This document shows positions 28,066 to 37,354 of a stretch of 54,219 nt of DNA, piece after piece (the first letter of the stretch is position 1; every line of letters begins with the position of its first letter). The notes beneath the pieces were generated by a model. That model was given only the letters and a program-made list of their open reading frames with translations, was not told the DNA's origin and made no database searches. A program made the position numbers and the translations under genes. This DNA is from Candidatus Woesearchaeota archaeon (lineage in GTDB: Archaea > Nanobdellota > Nanobdellia > Woesearchaeales > GW2011-AR9). The stretch spans positions 1 to 54,219 of the forward strand of contig JACPND010000020.1 in the NCBI GenBank assembly GCA_016185625.1, in the 5' to 3' direction.

Positions 28066-29258
28066 AAGCTCAGTGATTTTTCCAGGAGTTCTTTCAATTT
28101 GGCCAGCAGGACTTCATCTAAAGAGAGAGAGATTTCCCGCGTTCTTCCATAACGCCCTTTAGAGATAATCTTAGCATTGATGACGCCTAACATGTCAAAT
28201 TCGGCTAGGATGTCTGAAATCCGCCGCTGGGTGAGCACATTCCACTTTACTTTTTTGCAGAGGTTCTGGTACAATTCGTAGATTTCTCCGGTAAAGAATT
28301 GTTTTTTTTGTGGTGAGATGAGGATGATTGCATATAACACTAATTGGAATTGTTTCGGCTGGGCGGCGATAGAGTTCAGGATCTTGTCGCTTTCTACTTT
28401 TTTCTCAGCGTCATCGAGATGCTGGATAGTAATTTCAGGAGAGCCGGTCCGTTCTGCCAGTTCGCCAGCGACACGCAGCAGATCGATAGCTCTTCTCGCA
28501 TCGCCATGATCACGGGCGGCAAAGGCGGCACATTTCTCGATCACGCCAGGCTGGAGCACGCCATCACGAAACGCCTTTACCGAGCGACGGCGCAAGATGT
28601 CCTGAATCTGAGGAGCATTATAAAGAGGAAAAATGAGTTCTTCTTCAGATAAAGAACTCTGGACGCGGGGATCAAGATTTTCCGCAAAGACCAGATTATT
28701 AGAAATGCCGATAAGGCAGATTTGAGTATTGTGGAGTTCGGCATTGATGCGGGTGAGGTTATACAGCACTTCATCGCCAATTTTTTTAGTGAGCTGGTCG
28801 ATTTCATCCAACACCAGCAGAACGATGCGTTTTTCCTGATCGAGAAGCTTATAGAAGATATTATAAACTTCATCAGTAGGCAAGCCGGTGGGAGGAATCT
28901 CCTGGCCGAAGAACTTGATCAGTTGGGCAATTAAGCGGTATTCGGTGTCGGCAACACGTTTGAGCTTGCAATTGATATAGATGCATTTTAAAGGAATAGC
29001 ATTGGTACGGGCAATCTGCATCATGGACGCAAGCACATAGCGCACAGAAAGGGTCTTGCCAGTGCCGGTCTTTCCATAGATAAAGAGATTGGACGGTTTT
29101 TCGGCGCGTAAAGCGGGGGCGAGGATATTGGCTATCTCATGGACTTGCTCTTCCCGATAGACTATTTCTTCTGGAACATAGCGAGACGTAAGCACTGAGG
29201 AGTCTAGAAAGAATGATTTTTTTTTAAGATAGTTCTGAAAAAAATTGTCAATACCCAT
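28062..29258 (-). CDS. cdc6: Orc1/Cdc6 origin-binding initiator
   Basis: IYGKTGTGKTLSVRYV Walker A, VLLVLDEIDQL Walker B, C-terminal wHTH. Confidence 0.96.
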   Translation of the reverse strand: MGIDNFFQNYLKKKSFFLDSSVLTSRYVPEEIVYREEQVHEIANILAPALRAEKPSNLFIYGKTGTGKTLSVRYVLASMMQIARTNAIPLKCIYINCKLKRVADTEYRLIAQLIKFFGQEIPPTGLPTDEVYNIFYKLLDQEKRIVLLVLDEIDQLTKKIGDEVLYNLTRINAELHNTQICLIGISNNLVFAENLDPRVQSSLSEEELIFPLYNAPQIQDILRRRSVKAFRDGVLQPGVIEKCAAFAARDHGDARRAIDLLRVAGELAERTGSPEITIQHLDDAEKKVESDKILNSIAAQPKQFQLVLYAIILISPQKKQFFTGEIYELYQNLCKKVKWNVLTQRRISDILAEFDMLGVINAKIISKGRYGRTREISLSLDEVLLAKLKELLEKSLSF

Positions 29259-29284
29259 ATCCCCCTCTTATTATCTATGGAAAC
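29258..29284 (-). promoter_or_regulatory. Divergent ORB-like site at the cdc6 start
   Basis: GTTTCCATAGATAATAAGAGGGGGATA on minus strand, adjacent to the stronger site 29288-29314. Confidence 0.4.
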
Positions 29285-29287
29285 TAG

Positions 29288-29314
29288 TGCCACCCCTTGA
29301 TTTCTCATGGAAAA
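29288..29314 (-). promoter_or_regulatory. ORB-like origin recognition site
   Basis: TTTTCCATGAGAAATCAAGGGGTGGCA on minus strand; shares TTTCCA...GAAAT.AAGGGGTGG with 29837-29863. Confidence 0.65.
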
Positions 29315-29836
29315 ATAATATCTGAGTTTCTGTCGAATCGATGTGAAGTTTGGATGAGCCTGCTTTATAAAAATGTTGAAGATGAAATGTGTACATTTAT
29401 AACTAGATATTGGTATGCTTCTATTTCAAGTGGAAGTTATATAAATACTTAACCGAAGATTGAAGAGTAGTGAATTATATTTATCCAATGTTTATCTTAT
29501 CACTTATTATTTATTATATTATTATATTCATCATGTATTTATATTATATATCTTATCATTATATCATCATTATTTTTCAATATGGAAAATAAGAACAACA
29601 AATCAATAAAATGAAGCAGAAAAAAAATAAAAAAGTGCATTTAACAAAAAATATAAGATAATAGGGTATTTTTATTTTTTTTTGAATATTCCATAAACTG
29701 CAATAGAAATGGCCATTTATTTTAAATTTTGATGAAATAATATAAAAACACAAAAAACTATAATTGAATAGTTTATTCTAAAGTATTGTTAGGCTAAAGT
29801 ATTGTCCCTGAATTGCCCTTAATTTTGATGAAAGAT
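29315..29836. other. Predicted replication origin (oriC) AT-rich unwinding region
   Basis: About 520 bp, strongly AT-rich, no supportable ORF, flanked by inverted ORB-like sites and adjacent to orc1/cdc6. Confidence 0.7.
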
Positions 29837-29863
29837 ATTTCCAGATGAAATGAAGGGGTGGGA
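29837..29863 (+). promoter_or_regulatory. ORB-like origin recognition site (inverted relative to 29288-29314)
   Basis: ATTTCCAGATGAAATGAAGGGGTGGGA. Confidence 0.65.
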
Positions 29864-30031
29864 GAGGGTATGGGGATAAATATTGAATTTGATATTTATA
29901 TCTCCATTAAAAATATTTGTTAAATGCAATCTAAACTATACTTTTTACACACATACATATATAATAGCGTGTAGGTGATTGTATTCAGACATAAACTCAA
30001 ATAAAAGTTTCGTGTGACCTTGCTCACTGTA

Positions 30032-30087
30032 GGCGTAGCCGACGATGCAGGAAAGCGAAGTCTTTCTTTGCACTTCTTGGCTAAGCC
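30032..30087. ncRNA. Candidate structured RNA/hairpin between oriC and the SpoIIM-like gene
   Basis: Nested stems GGCGTAGCC/GGCTAAGCC (one mismatch), TGCA/TGCA, GAAAG/CTTTC. Confidence 0.35.
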
Positions 30088-30156
30088 ATCACTCACAAAA
30101 CAGACAATGCCCACTTCTACACAATGTTTAAATAGATTATACATATCCCTTTCTCT

Positions 30157-30999
30157 ATGGTCTTGGAATCTTTGTTTAATCCTTTCATTATCAAGCGGAA
30201 GCCTTGGGAGATGTTTGGCGCTGGATTTATCTATTCTATTGTTGGCTTGCTGTTATCTTATATCGTTTTTAAAGAGGCCGCTGGACTTCTGACAGTTTTT
30301 TTAATCTGCTTTGCCGCCATCCCCTTGCTCTATGTAACGGTGAAGAATGAAGAGGAATTGGATATGAAGTATAATAAAGAGTTAAGCCTGCTGAAAGAGC
30401 ATACCAAAGTGCTCCTCTTCCTGCTTTTTTTCTTTTTAGGAGTTACGGCAGCGCTTTCACTGGCTTATATTTTCCTCCCTGCTCCATTAGTCAAGACTGT
30501 TTTCTCGCTTCAGGAGCAGGCTATTGTCAATGTGAATAATAATGTCCAAGGCAACGTAGCCCAATTTAACCTCTTCATCCGTATCTTTTTAAACAACCTT
30601 AAAGTGTTGTTTTTTTGTATTGTTTTCTCTTTTTTATATGGGACGGGAGCGATTTTTATTTTGACCTGGAATGCATCCGTGGTGGCTACGGCTATTGGAA
30701 ATTTGTTTAAGACGGAATTGGCGAAAGGAGCAACACTTGTCGGGTTTCCAGTATTATCACATTATTTAACCGCCGCATCGTTCAGTTTCTTCCGTTACAT
30801 GACCCACGGGATTTTTGAAATTACTTCTTATTTTATCGCCGGATTAGCCGGAGGGATAATTTCGATAGCGCTGATAAAGCATGACCTACAGAATGACAAA
30901 GTGCTGATTGACGCTTTAGATTTGATTTTACTCAGCTTGGCGGTGCTGTTCGTCGGGGCAGTGGTCGAAGTCTATGTCACGCAGCCGATGTTTAGCTGA
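30157..30999 (+). CDS. SpoIIM-like integral membrane protein
   Basis: Multiple TM helices; NNVQGNVAQFNLFIRIFLNNLKVLFFCIVFSFLYGTGAIFILTWNASVV resembles stage II sporulation protein M family. Confidence 0.75.
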   Translation: MVLESLFNPFIIKRKPWEMFGAGFIYSIVGLLLSYIVFKEAAGLLTVFLICFAAIPLLYVTVKNEEELDMKYNKELSLLKEHTKVLLFLLFFFLGVTAALSLAYIFLPAPLVKTVFSLQEQAIVNVNNNVQGNVAQFNLFIRIFLNNLKVLFFCIVFSFLYGTGAIFILTWNASVVATAIGNLFKTELAKGATLVGFPVLSHYLTAASFSFFRYMTHGIFEITSYFIAGLAGGIISIALIKHDLQNDKVLIDALDLILLSLAVLFVGAVVEVYVTQPMFS

Positions 31000-31157
31000 A
31001 GAAGGATTTGATTCATTATCCTGACCTTTTTTGCATCTTTCTCTCTGAAGCCTCTGCAAGTTTTCTCATTGAGATTTTACTTTCCTTTGTAATTTCTGAA
31101 TACGATGTTTCTTTGAATATCTTCTTTTTTGAGATTGAAATTAGTTATCTCCGTTGC

Positions 31158-31589
31158 CTAATTTTTGGCTGTTATGGTGGTAGTCGGTAGGTACGAATGT
31201 TCGGCTGATAAATCAATAATCTCTTTCACGTCTTGTTCTGCAGTTTTTGTTTCTTCGGGCGAGATTTCCGGAAAGAATTGAGGAAGAATGACGGGAAGCA
31301 TTCCGCAGATGACGACTTTCCCTTCTTTTTCAAAGACGTTGATCTTGCAAGGCAGACAGAGCGAGACCAACGGATTTTTCGTCAGGAACTGGTGAGCGTG
31401 TTTGGCGTTGCAGATTTCTATGATTTTTAATTTGTGGAGAGGAAATCCTTTCGCCGCCAGACGTTCTTGTACATCGTAAACCTGAAACAGCGCCCAGCCT
31501 TTTTTGTCGATGGCTTTCAATACCGATACCACCGCCTCATCAAATCTTTTTGTCGTTTCCACAACATAGGCGAAATCACTGAGATTCAT
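31158..31589 (-). CDS. DUF302-like protein
   Basis: AIDKKGWALFQVYDVQERLAAKG...KIIEICNAKHAHQFLTKNPLVSLCLPCKINVFE. Confidence 0.75.
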   Translation of the reverse strand: MNLSDFAYVVETTKRFDEAVVSVLKAIDKKGWALFQVYDVQERLAAKGFPLHKLKIIEICNAKHAHQFLTKNPLVSLCLPCKINVFEKEGKVVICGMLPVILPQFFPEISPEETKTAEQDVKEIIDLSAEHSYLPTTTITAKN

Positions 31590-31596
31590 GTTCCTG

Positions 31597-32076
31597 CTAT
31601 TTCTTCTTTGCATTCAGACTTCTCCATACTTTTACAATCCAAATATACACGAGCACTACCAGCCCAATCAGCAACAGAGTGTACAGCAGACCGTTCAATC
31701 CCCAGAACCACCCACTGCCCATCATTCCATACCCGCTCGATCCCATCATACCAAAATTTCCCATCATGTTCATCATTCCTCCACCCATCATCCCTGAGCT
31801 GCCTGTCGCTTCATTACAGTACAGCCGTTTCGCCATGAGAATATGCATTTGTGCAAGAGAAGCAGAACCTTCCCCACCCATCATATTGTCCATGAGCTTG
31901 TGGGCTTCTCCGGGATGGATTTGCTCCATGTAATAATCGCCCATGGATTCCAATTGGTCATCATCTAATTGGTCACAGGGCACGTTGGAGTCAATAAGTG
32001 TTTTAGCATCCACATCTTCATGGGCCAAAGCCAAGGGAAGCAACAATAACACCAATATCGCATAGAGTTTATTCAT
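31597..32076 (-). CDS. Met/Gly-rich predicted secreted membrane protein, likely metal-binding
   Basis: Signal peptide LVLLLLPLALAHED; GMMGGGMMNMMGNFGMMGSSGYGMMGSGW; C-terminal TM. Confidence 0.7.
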   Translation of the reverse strand: MNKLYAILVLLLLPLALAHEDVDAKTLIDSNVPCDQLDDDQLESMGDYYMEQIHPGEAHKLMDNMMGGEGSASLAQMHILMAKRLYCNEATGSSGMMGGGMMNMMGNFGMMGSSGYGMMGSGWFWGLNGLLYTLLLIGLVVLVYIWIVKVWRSLNAKKK

Positions 32077-32149
32077 AATCGTTCACCTAGAAGTATACGA
32101 TATTTTAATAGTATATAAACATAATTCAAAATTAGGGAAAAATTAGTGT

Positions 32150-32584
32150 CTACCATCGTTTGCAACAAGCGATGGCTTTTTGGACGAAGGCATTGACGTT
32201 AGGATTGCGTCGGTACAGAAATAAGATAAGAAAGATGACCCAAATGATGATTATAGTGAATAGGGCGGAGATGGAAATTATACGGACCAGCGCCGCCGCA
32301 AGAAGAAACAGCGTGAGATAAAAAGGCAAACGAAACAGCCGATAATGCTCCGGAACGTTGGCTTCCACCAGATAAAAAATCCCCAGAATCGAGCTGCCCA
32401 GTAAAATCGCAATAAGCGTGATGTTATCCCATTTTTTCAAATAAAAGAAACCCAACAGAATCAGCCAGGTTAACAACGATGCCGCACAGAGAACACAGAA
32501 TTCTTTTTTGAGGATGTTCTTTAACATTAAAAGTATTAAAAACAATCCGATGATCAGCAAAAGAACCAGCGTCAGTTGATCCAT
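32150..32584 (-). CDS. Multi-TM membrane protein
   Basis: Four predicted TM helices; overlaps the upstream membrane ORF. Confidence 0.6.
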   Translation of the reverse strand: MDQLTLVLLLIIGLFLILLMLKNILKKEFCVLCAASLLTWLILLGFFYLKKWDNITLIAILLGSSILGIFYLVEANVPEHYRLFRLPFYLTLFLLAAALVRIISISALFTIIIIWVIFLILFLYRRNPNVNAFVQKAIACCKRW

Positions 32585-33114
32585 CGCGCCAGCTCAATGA
32601 CGATTGAAATGACAATTAATAATGCAAAAGTGAGGGTCAATCCTTGATAGGGCAGCATTTTGCCGTTTCGTAACTGTGTGATTTTATTGCTGAGCCAGGG
32701 CGTGCTGCAGACAACCACGCCGCCCAGCAGGCTGCCCAGTAAAAATTTATTGGCCAAATAGGTGCGATTAAACCAGGAGCCGTAATCGCCAAACCAGAAG
32801 ACTGATATCGGCGTAAACTCTTTGAATAAGGGAAGAGAAATCATCGGCACGATAGTCAGCAGGAACGACAAGATGATTAATGCTGCTTTTTGTCCGGGAA
32901 TGAACTCTCGTTTAATCAGCCTCGAAACCCACCAACCCGTAGACACGGCAAAAGCACCGATGAAGATGCTGACAACCGTCATGCTTATGCCCAGCCAGAC
33001 TGCTCCTCCGGCAGCGGCAGCCGCTCCGATTGTGCACAAAGGACAGTGGGCCAGTACGCCGGGTGACAGTAAGAGTAGTGCTACGGACAGCAGAGAGAGC
33101 CTTCTCATGCTCAA
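32572..33114 (-). CDS. Membrane protein with N-terminal HCPLC motif
   Basis: Signal LLLLSPGVLAHCPLCTIGAAAAAGG; multiple TM helices. Confidence 0.65.
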   Translation of the reverse strand: MSMRRLSLLSVALLLLSPGVLAHCPLCTIGAAAAAGGAVWLGISMTVVSIFIGAFAVSTGWWVSRLIKREFIPGQKAALIILSFLLTIVPMISLPLFKEFTPISVFWFGDYGSWFNRTYLANKFLLGSLLGGVVVCSTPWLSNKITQLRNGKMLPYQGLTLTFALLIVISIVIELARWIN

Positions 33115-33584
33115 ATCCTCATAAATTCACTGCTCGTTCCATCTTTATGGATGGCCATTATCATAAACTGACCAGTTCTGCTTCCCGGCATTCCTGGCGA
33201 TCCAGATGGCATTCCCGGCAGGGCAATACCAGCTATGTCTGGTTTTTCAGTCAGGAGTTTGGTGATGGCTTCGAGAGGAATATGGCCTTCCACGAAGTAG
33301 CCCTGGACAATGACCGTATGGCAGCTTCTCAAGTCCTGCGGGATGTTATACTGGTCTTTTAAAGGTGTAACGTCATCCATATTTTTCACCTGAACGGCTA
33401 AACCACTTTTCTTCTTTAGATATTGGCCATAGAGGTCACAGCAGCCGCAGTATTCGGATTTGTAGAGCGTAATGCCATTAGAATCGTTGGTCAAAGCTCC
33501 GCTTGGTGAGCCACTGGGCCAGAAGTACCAGGCAGCCCCCAGAGCTATAAGAACTACAATAAAAATAATCCTCGTTTTGTTCAT
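33111..33584 (-). CDS. DUF411 metal-binding protein
   Basis: TLYKSEYCGCCDLYGQYLKKKSG...SCHTVIVQGYFVEGHIPLEAITKLL...GIALPGMPSGSPGM. Confidence 0.9.
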   Translation of the reverse strand: MNKTRIIFIVVLIALGAAWYFWPSGSPSGALTNDSNGITLYKSEYCGCCDLYGQYLKKKSGLAVQVKNMDDVTPLKDQYNIPQDLRSCHTVIVQGYFVEGHIPLEAITKLLTEKPDIAGIALPGMPSGSPGMPGSRTGQFMIMAIHKDGTSSEFMRI

Positions 33585-33629
33585 GTTTTCACCGCTTTTT
33601 GAGAAATGAAACACTTTATTTAACTAGCG

Positions 33630-33645
33630 TTGAAACTAGTTTCAA
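33630..33645. promoter_or_regulatory. Perfect 16-bp palindrome, candidate operator
   Basis: TTGAAACTAGTTTCAA just upstream of a minus-strand TATA-like TTAAATAAAG (33614-33623) and the DUF411 start. Confidence 0.6.
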
Positions 33646-33787
33646 TAGTTTGGTGATAAGTAGCTTCTGTGTATTAAGTACAAAGATGATCTAGGGCCTT
33701 TGAGAAGATAAAGTGAACTTTTATGTCTGAATAAAACCATATAATATTGTCAAGACAGTCCAACTTAATTATTCAAGAAACCTTAAC

Positions 33788-34183
33788 TCATAATTCGACA
33801 TCCAATACTTTCATTATCTTATCCAGCTTCTTGTTGATCAGGATAAACTCGCTTCTCGATGGAACCTGGCTTTTCGATTCGTCAGGGTCATCTTTTCTAA
33901 AACAATGGCGGCAATAGATTGGTTTTCCTTCTCTTGGCCTAAAAGGGACTTCGCAGCGATCACCGCATTTCGCGCAGGTCACCAAGTACATATTTTTTTC
34001 AAATGATCGTTCTGAGTCTCTTCTCAGGAATCTGTCAGTATCTCTTCCCCGGAAATCTCTCCCCACAGAATCTTTTCCTTCAGAGGAGGGAGAATCTCTT
34101 CTGCTGAATCTTTTTGGAGCGTCATCACGGAATCTACCAGGACTTCTGGTTCCAAATTTATGATCCGGATTGAAATTTCGCAT
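33788..34183 (-). CDS. Zinc-ribbon CxxC...CxxC protein with Arg/Ser/Asp-rich N-terminus
   Basis: VTCAKCGDRCEVPFRPREGKPIYCRHCF. Confidence 0.75.
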   Translation of the reverse strand: MRNFNPDHKFGTRSPGRFRDDAPKRFSRRDSPSSEGKDSVGRDFRGRDTDRFLRRDSERSFEKNMYLVTCAKCGDRCEVPFRPREGKPIYCRHCFRKDDPDESKSQVPSRSEFILINKKLDKIMKVLDVEL

Positions 34184-34231
34184 TTTGTATCAGCCTTCCT
34201 GATGTTATCTCCTTTGCAAAAACACGCACCT

Positions 34232-34241
34232 ATTTATAAAT
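34232..34241 (+). promoter_or_regulatory. Archaeal TATA box
   Basis: atttataaat about 20 nt before ATG 34256. Confidence 0.5.
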
Positions 34242-34255
34242 CCATTTCCCGTTAA

Positions 34256-35026
34256 ATGGAGAATCACAAACCTTTTAAACAATTACCCTTAAAACAGGGC
34301 ATGCAAAAACTTTCTATCGTTATCCCCTGTTACAATGAAGAAGAGGGGATCCCTCAACTGGTGCAGCAATTGAATCCCGTTGCCGAAAAGCTTCGTAAGA
34401 TCTATGAATTAGAACTCATTTTCGTTGACGATGGCAGCAAGGATCAGACTAATCGCCTGTTGCATCAGCATTTTGACAATTGGCCTGGAACAAAAATCGT
34501 CAAGCATGAGGTCAATAAAAATTTAGGTGCGGCTTTGAAAACAGGATTCGCACAGGCGACGGGAGATCTGGTGGCAGCCTTAGACAGCGATTGCACATAT
34601 AATCCGGCACTGATTGCGGAAATGGCAGAGATGATCGATACCGATACTGATATTGCGACTGTTTCTCCCTATCATCCCTTGGGAAAAGTCAACAATGTTT
34701 CTGCCTATCGCATCTTTCTCAGTAAAAGCATCTCGCGTCTGTACCGCATGTTAGTCCCGGCAAGGGTCTATACGTTCACGGCCATGGTCCGGGTGTATAA
34801 AAAAGACGTCGTGAAGAATATTCATTTTTCCTCCGACACCTTCTTAGGTGTTACCGAATTGATGATTAAAGCTTTGCTTCACGGCTATCGTGTCAAAGAA
34901 CTTCCCACGGAACTCAACCTCAGAACCTTCGGCACGTCGAAGATGAAAACTGCCAGGGTTATTGGTGATCATCTTGGCTTGATTGCCCGCCTCATCCGCT
35001 ACAAAGTGACCAGAAAAGAGATATAA
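34256..35026 (+). CDS. Family 2 glycosyltransferase
   Basis: LSIVIPCYNEEEGIPQLV, FVDDGSKDQT, ALDSDCTYNP. Confidence 0.9.
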   Translation: MENHKPFKQLPLKQGMQKLSIVIPCYNEEEGIPQLVQQLNPVAEKLRKIYELELIFVDDGSKDQTNRLLHQHFDNWPGTKIVKHEVNKNLGAALKTGFAQATGDLVAALDSDCTYNPALIAEMAEMIDTDTDIATVSPYHPLGKVNNVSAYRIFLSKSISRLYRMLVPARVYTFTAMVRVYKKDVVKNIHFSSDTFLGVTELMIKALLHGYRVKELPTELNLRTFGTSKMKTARVIGDHLGLIARLIRYKVTRKEI

Positions 35027-35088
35027 AAAGTAGTGGGGGAGAGATATAAAAAATACAGGGAATACAAAAAAATATAAAGATACAACAC

Positions 35089-36192
35089 ATGAAAATTGTC
35101 ACTGTTCTGGGCACACGGCCGGAGATCACGAAACTTTCGCCGCTCCTGCCTCTTCTGGAAGAGATTTCTGAACACATACTTATCCATACTGGACAGCATT
35201 ATGATTACGCTATGGATGAAGTTTTTTTCGCCGAGTTGCAGCTGCGGAAGCCGACATACAATCTTCACATCGGCTCTCAGACACAGGGAAAGCAAACCGC
35301 GATGATCTTAGAAAAAGTGGAAGAGATTTTACAGAAAGAAAAACCAGACTTGGTTATTGTCGAGGGCGATACTAATACCGCTCCGGCAGCATCGTTGGCG
35401 GCGGCGAAATTACATCTTCCTCTCATACATATCGAATCCGGGTGCCGCTCTTTTAATAGAGAGATGCCTGAAGAAATCAATAGGGTCATCGCGGATCATC
35501 TGGCAACCTATCTCATCGCTCCGGATAAAGTAAGTGTTGAGAATCTACGCAGAGAAGGATTAACCAACAATGTATCTCTTCTGGGCAGCACCATGTTTGA
35601 TGCCATTGTCAGAAATAAACAATTAGTGGACGAGAAAAATGTTCTGCAACAATTTGGATTAAAACCAGATGATTTTGTGGTGGTGACCATGCATCGTGCG
35701 GAGAATACCGACAATGAAAAGAATTTACGGCAGATTATAACTGCGCTGAATCAAGTAGCAGAAGAAACACTTCTCGTTTTCCCCATTCATCCCAGGACTA
35801 AAAAGGCGCTTCAGGATCATAACATAACTTTAAATCCAAAAATAAAAGTCGTAGAGCCGCAGCCGTATCTTACTTTTTTAGGCCTCTTATCCTGTTGCAA
35901 GTTCTGTATGTCAGATAGCGGCGGCATCCAGGAAGAAGCACTGGTCTGCAACAAGCCCTGCCTGATCTTGCGCAATGAGACAGAATGGATACGTCTGGTA
36001 CACGCTGGAAAAAATATCCTGACAACGACAAATACAGCCAGGATTGTCGCCGTTGCACAAGAATTATCAAGAGATTCGGCAAAATTAGAGGCAATCAAGA
36101 GGATACGATATCCTTATGAGATTGGAGTTGCCCCTAAAATTATTGCGGCCATTAAAAAAATACAACCAAATACAACAAATATCAAAAATTAA
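35089..36192 (+). CDS. UDP-N-acetylglucosamine 2-epimerase (WecB/WbpI-like)
   Basis: VLGTRPEITKLSPLL, HTGQHYD, EGDTNTAPAASLAA, HIESGCRSF, SDSGGIQEEA. Confidence 0.92.
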   Translation: MKIVTVLGTRPEITKLSPLLPLLEEISEHILIHTGQHYDYAMDEVFFAELQLRKPTYNLHIGSQTQGKQTAMILEKVEEILQKEKPDLVIVEGDTNTAPAASLAAAKLHLPLIHIESGCRSFNREMPEEINRVIADHLATYLIAPDKVSVENLRREGLTNNVSLLGSTMFDAIVRNKQLVDEKNVLQQFGLKPDDFVVVTMHRAENTDNEKNLRQIITALNQVAEETLLVFPIHPRTKKALQDHNITLNPKIKVVEPQPYLTFLGLLSCCKFCMSDSGGIQEEALVCNKPCLILRNETEWIRLVHAGKNILTTTNTARIVAVAQELSRDSAKLEAIKRIRYPYEIGVAPKIIAAIKKIQPNTTNIKN

Positions 36193-36204
36193 ACCTCTCT
36201 AAAC

Positions 36205-36762
36205 ATGATCCATCCCACCGCTGACGTTTCTCCTCTGGCAAAAATCGGAAATAACGCGAGAATATGGCATCAGGCTCAAATAAGGGAAGGTGCGGAGATA
36301 GGAGATAATTGCATTCTGGCAAAGAATGTGTATGTCGATAAGAATGTAAAAATTGGCTCAAATTGCAAAATCCAGAATAATTGTTCCATCTACCATGGCG
36401 TGACGCTGGAAAATGGCGTTTTTATCGGCCCTCACTGCGTCTTTACCAACGATAAAAACCCCCGGGCGATAAATCCGGACGGTTCTTTAAAGAAAGACCA
36501 GGATTGGGAAGAATCGTACACTCTCGTACAAGAAGGTGCATCTCTGGGAGCGAAAGTGGTGGTTCTGCCGGGAATAACGATCGGAAGATTTGCGATGGTC
36601 GGAGCCGGCTCTGTCGTGACGAAAGACGTGCCTGACTTTGGGCTGGTGTATGGAACTCCGGTGCAGTTGAAAGGATTTGTCTGTACCTGTGGAAGGAAGC
36701 TGGACGAAGGAAAGAAAGCCGGCGAATACTGTTTTAATTGCGCCAATATTTATAATGCGTAG
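36205..36762 (+). CDS. Left-handed beta-helix acyltransferase (WbpD-like)
   Basis: Hexapeptide repeats; [19 protein letters not shown] and [29 protein letters not shown]. Confidence 0.88.
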   Translation: MIHPTADVSPLAKIGNNARIWHQAQIREGAEIGDNCILAKNVYVDKNVKIGSNCKIQNNCSIYHGVTLENGVFIGPHCVFTNDKNPRAINPDGSLKKDQDWEESYTLVQEGASLGAKVVVLPGITIGRFAMVGAGSVVTKDVPDFGLVYGTPVQLKGFVCTCGRKLDEGKKAGEYCFNCANIYNA

Positions 36763-36778
36763 TGCCTTACGTTAAAAA

Positions 36779-37306
36779 ATGGCCACGTTCGAAAAGCATA
36801 TTGAATTAGGATTTGGAGTAAGTATCGTTGTATTGGCAATACTCTGGGGTATATTGGGAATCAATATTTTTGAAATGAATACTCTTATTTCTGGATTCGT
36901 AACAACGATAATATTCAGTGTTCTTCCTGATATTGATAATAAAAATGCAAAAATCAGTAGATATTTACATGTTATGTTTATCGTTTCGATTATAGGACTC
37001 TTTTGGAAAACATTCTCAATAAACATTTCTACTATCACGGCATTTCTCATGTTGATTGGATTAGAATTATATCACTGGAATTATGCAAAAGATGATAAAA
37101 CGCATCGACAGTTCCCACATACTTTTACATTTGGAATACTCACATCTATCTTCCTATACGTTATAACATTTTCTGGGATAGCAACATTGTTGGGATTTCT
37201 GGCTCTGTCCTCTCACTTGCTTATAGATGGACATGGAACAGAAGCTTGGAAAAAAGATCAAAAGATATGGCTTAGATTATTTTCTTTTTTCACTCGACGT
37301 GCATAA
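36779..37306 (+). CDS. DUF457/YdjM-like membrane protein, metal-dependent hydrolase type
   Basis: H at start, LPDIDN, HRQFPHTF, SHLLIDGHG across TM helices. Confidence 0.55.
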   Translation: MATFEKHIELGFGVSIVVLAILWGILGINIFEMNTLISGFVTTIIFSVLPDIDNKNAKISRYLHVMFIVSIIGLFWKTFSINISTITAFLMLIGLELYHWNYAKDDKTHRQFPHTFTFGILTSIFLYVITFSGIATLLGFLALSSHLLIDGHGTEAWKKDQKIWLRLFSFFTRRA

Positions 37307-37322
37307 ATCTCGGTTCCAAAAT

Positions 37323-37332
37323 ATTTATAAAT
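37323..37332 (+). promoter_or_regulatory. Archaeal TATA box
   Basis: atttataaat about 27 nt before ATG 37355. Confidence 0.55.
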
Positions 37333-37354
37333 CAAAACTAAACAAACATCTCTC

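Noticed and set aside
29450-29600. CRISPR leader or array in the AT-rich region
   Set aside because: No regularly spaced direct repeats; only TTATATTA-like low-complexity AT sequence, consistent with a DUE.
30011-30100. Box C/D sRNA
   Set aside because: No convincing RUGAUGA/CUGA pair in correct spacing on either strand.
29920-30144. 74-aa minus-strand ORF near oriC
   Set aside because: No recognisable domain; overlaps hairpin element and the promoter of the SpoIIM-like gene.
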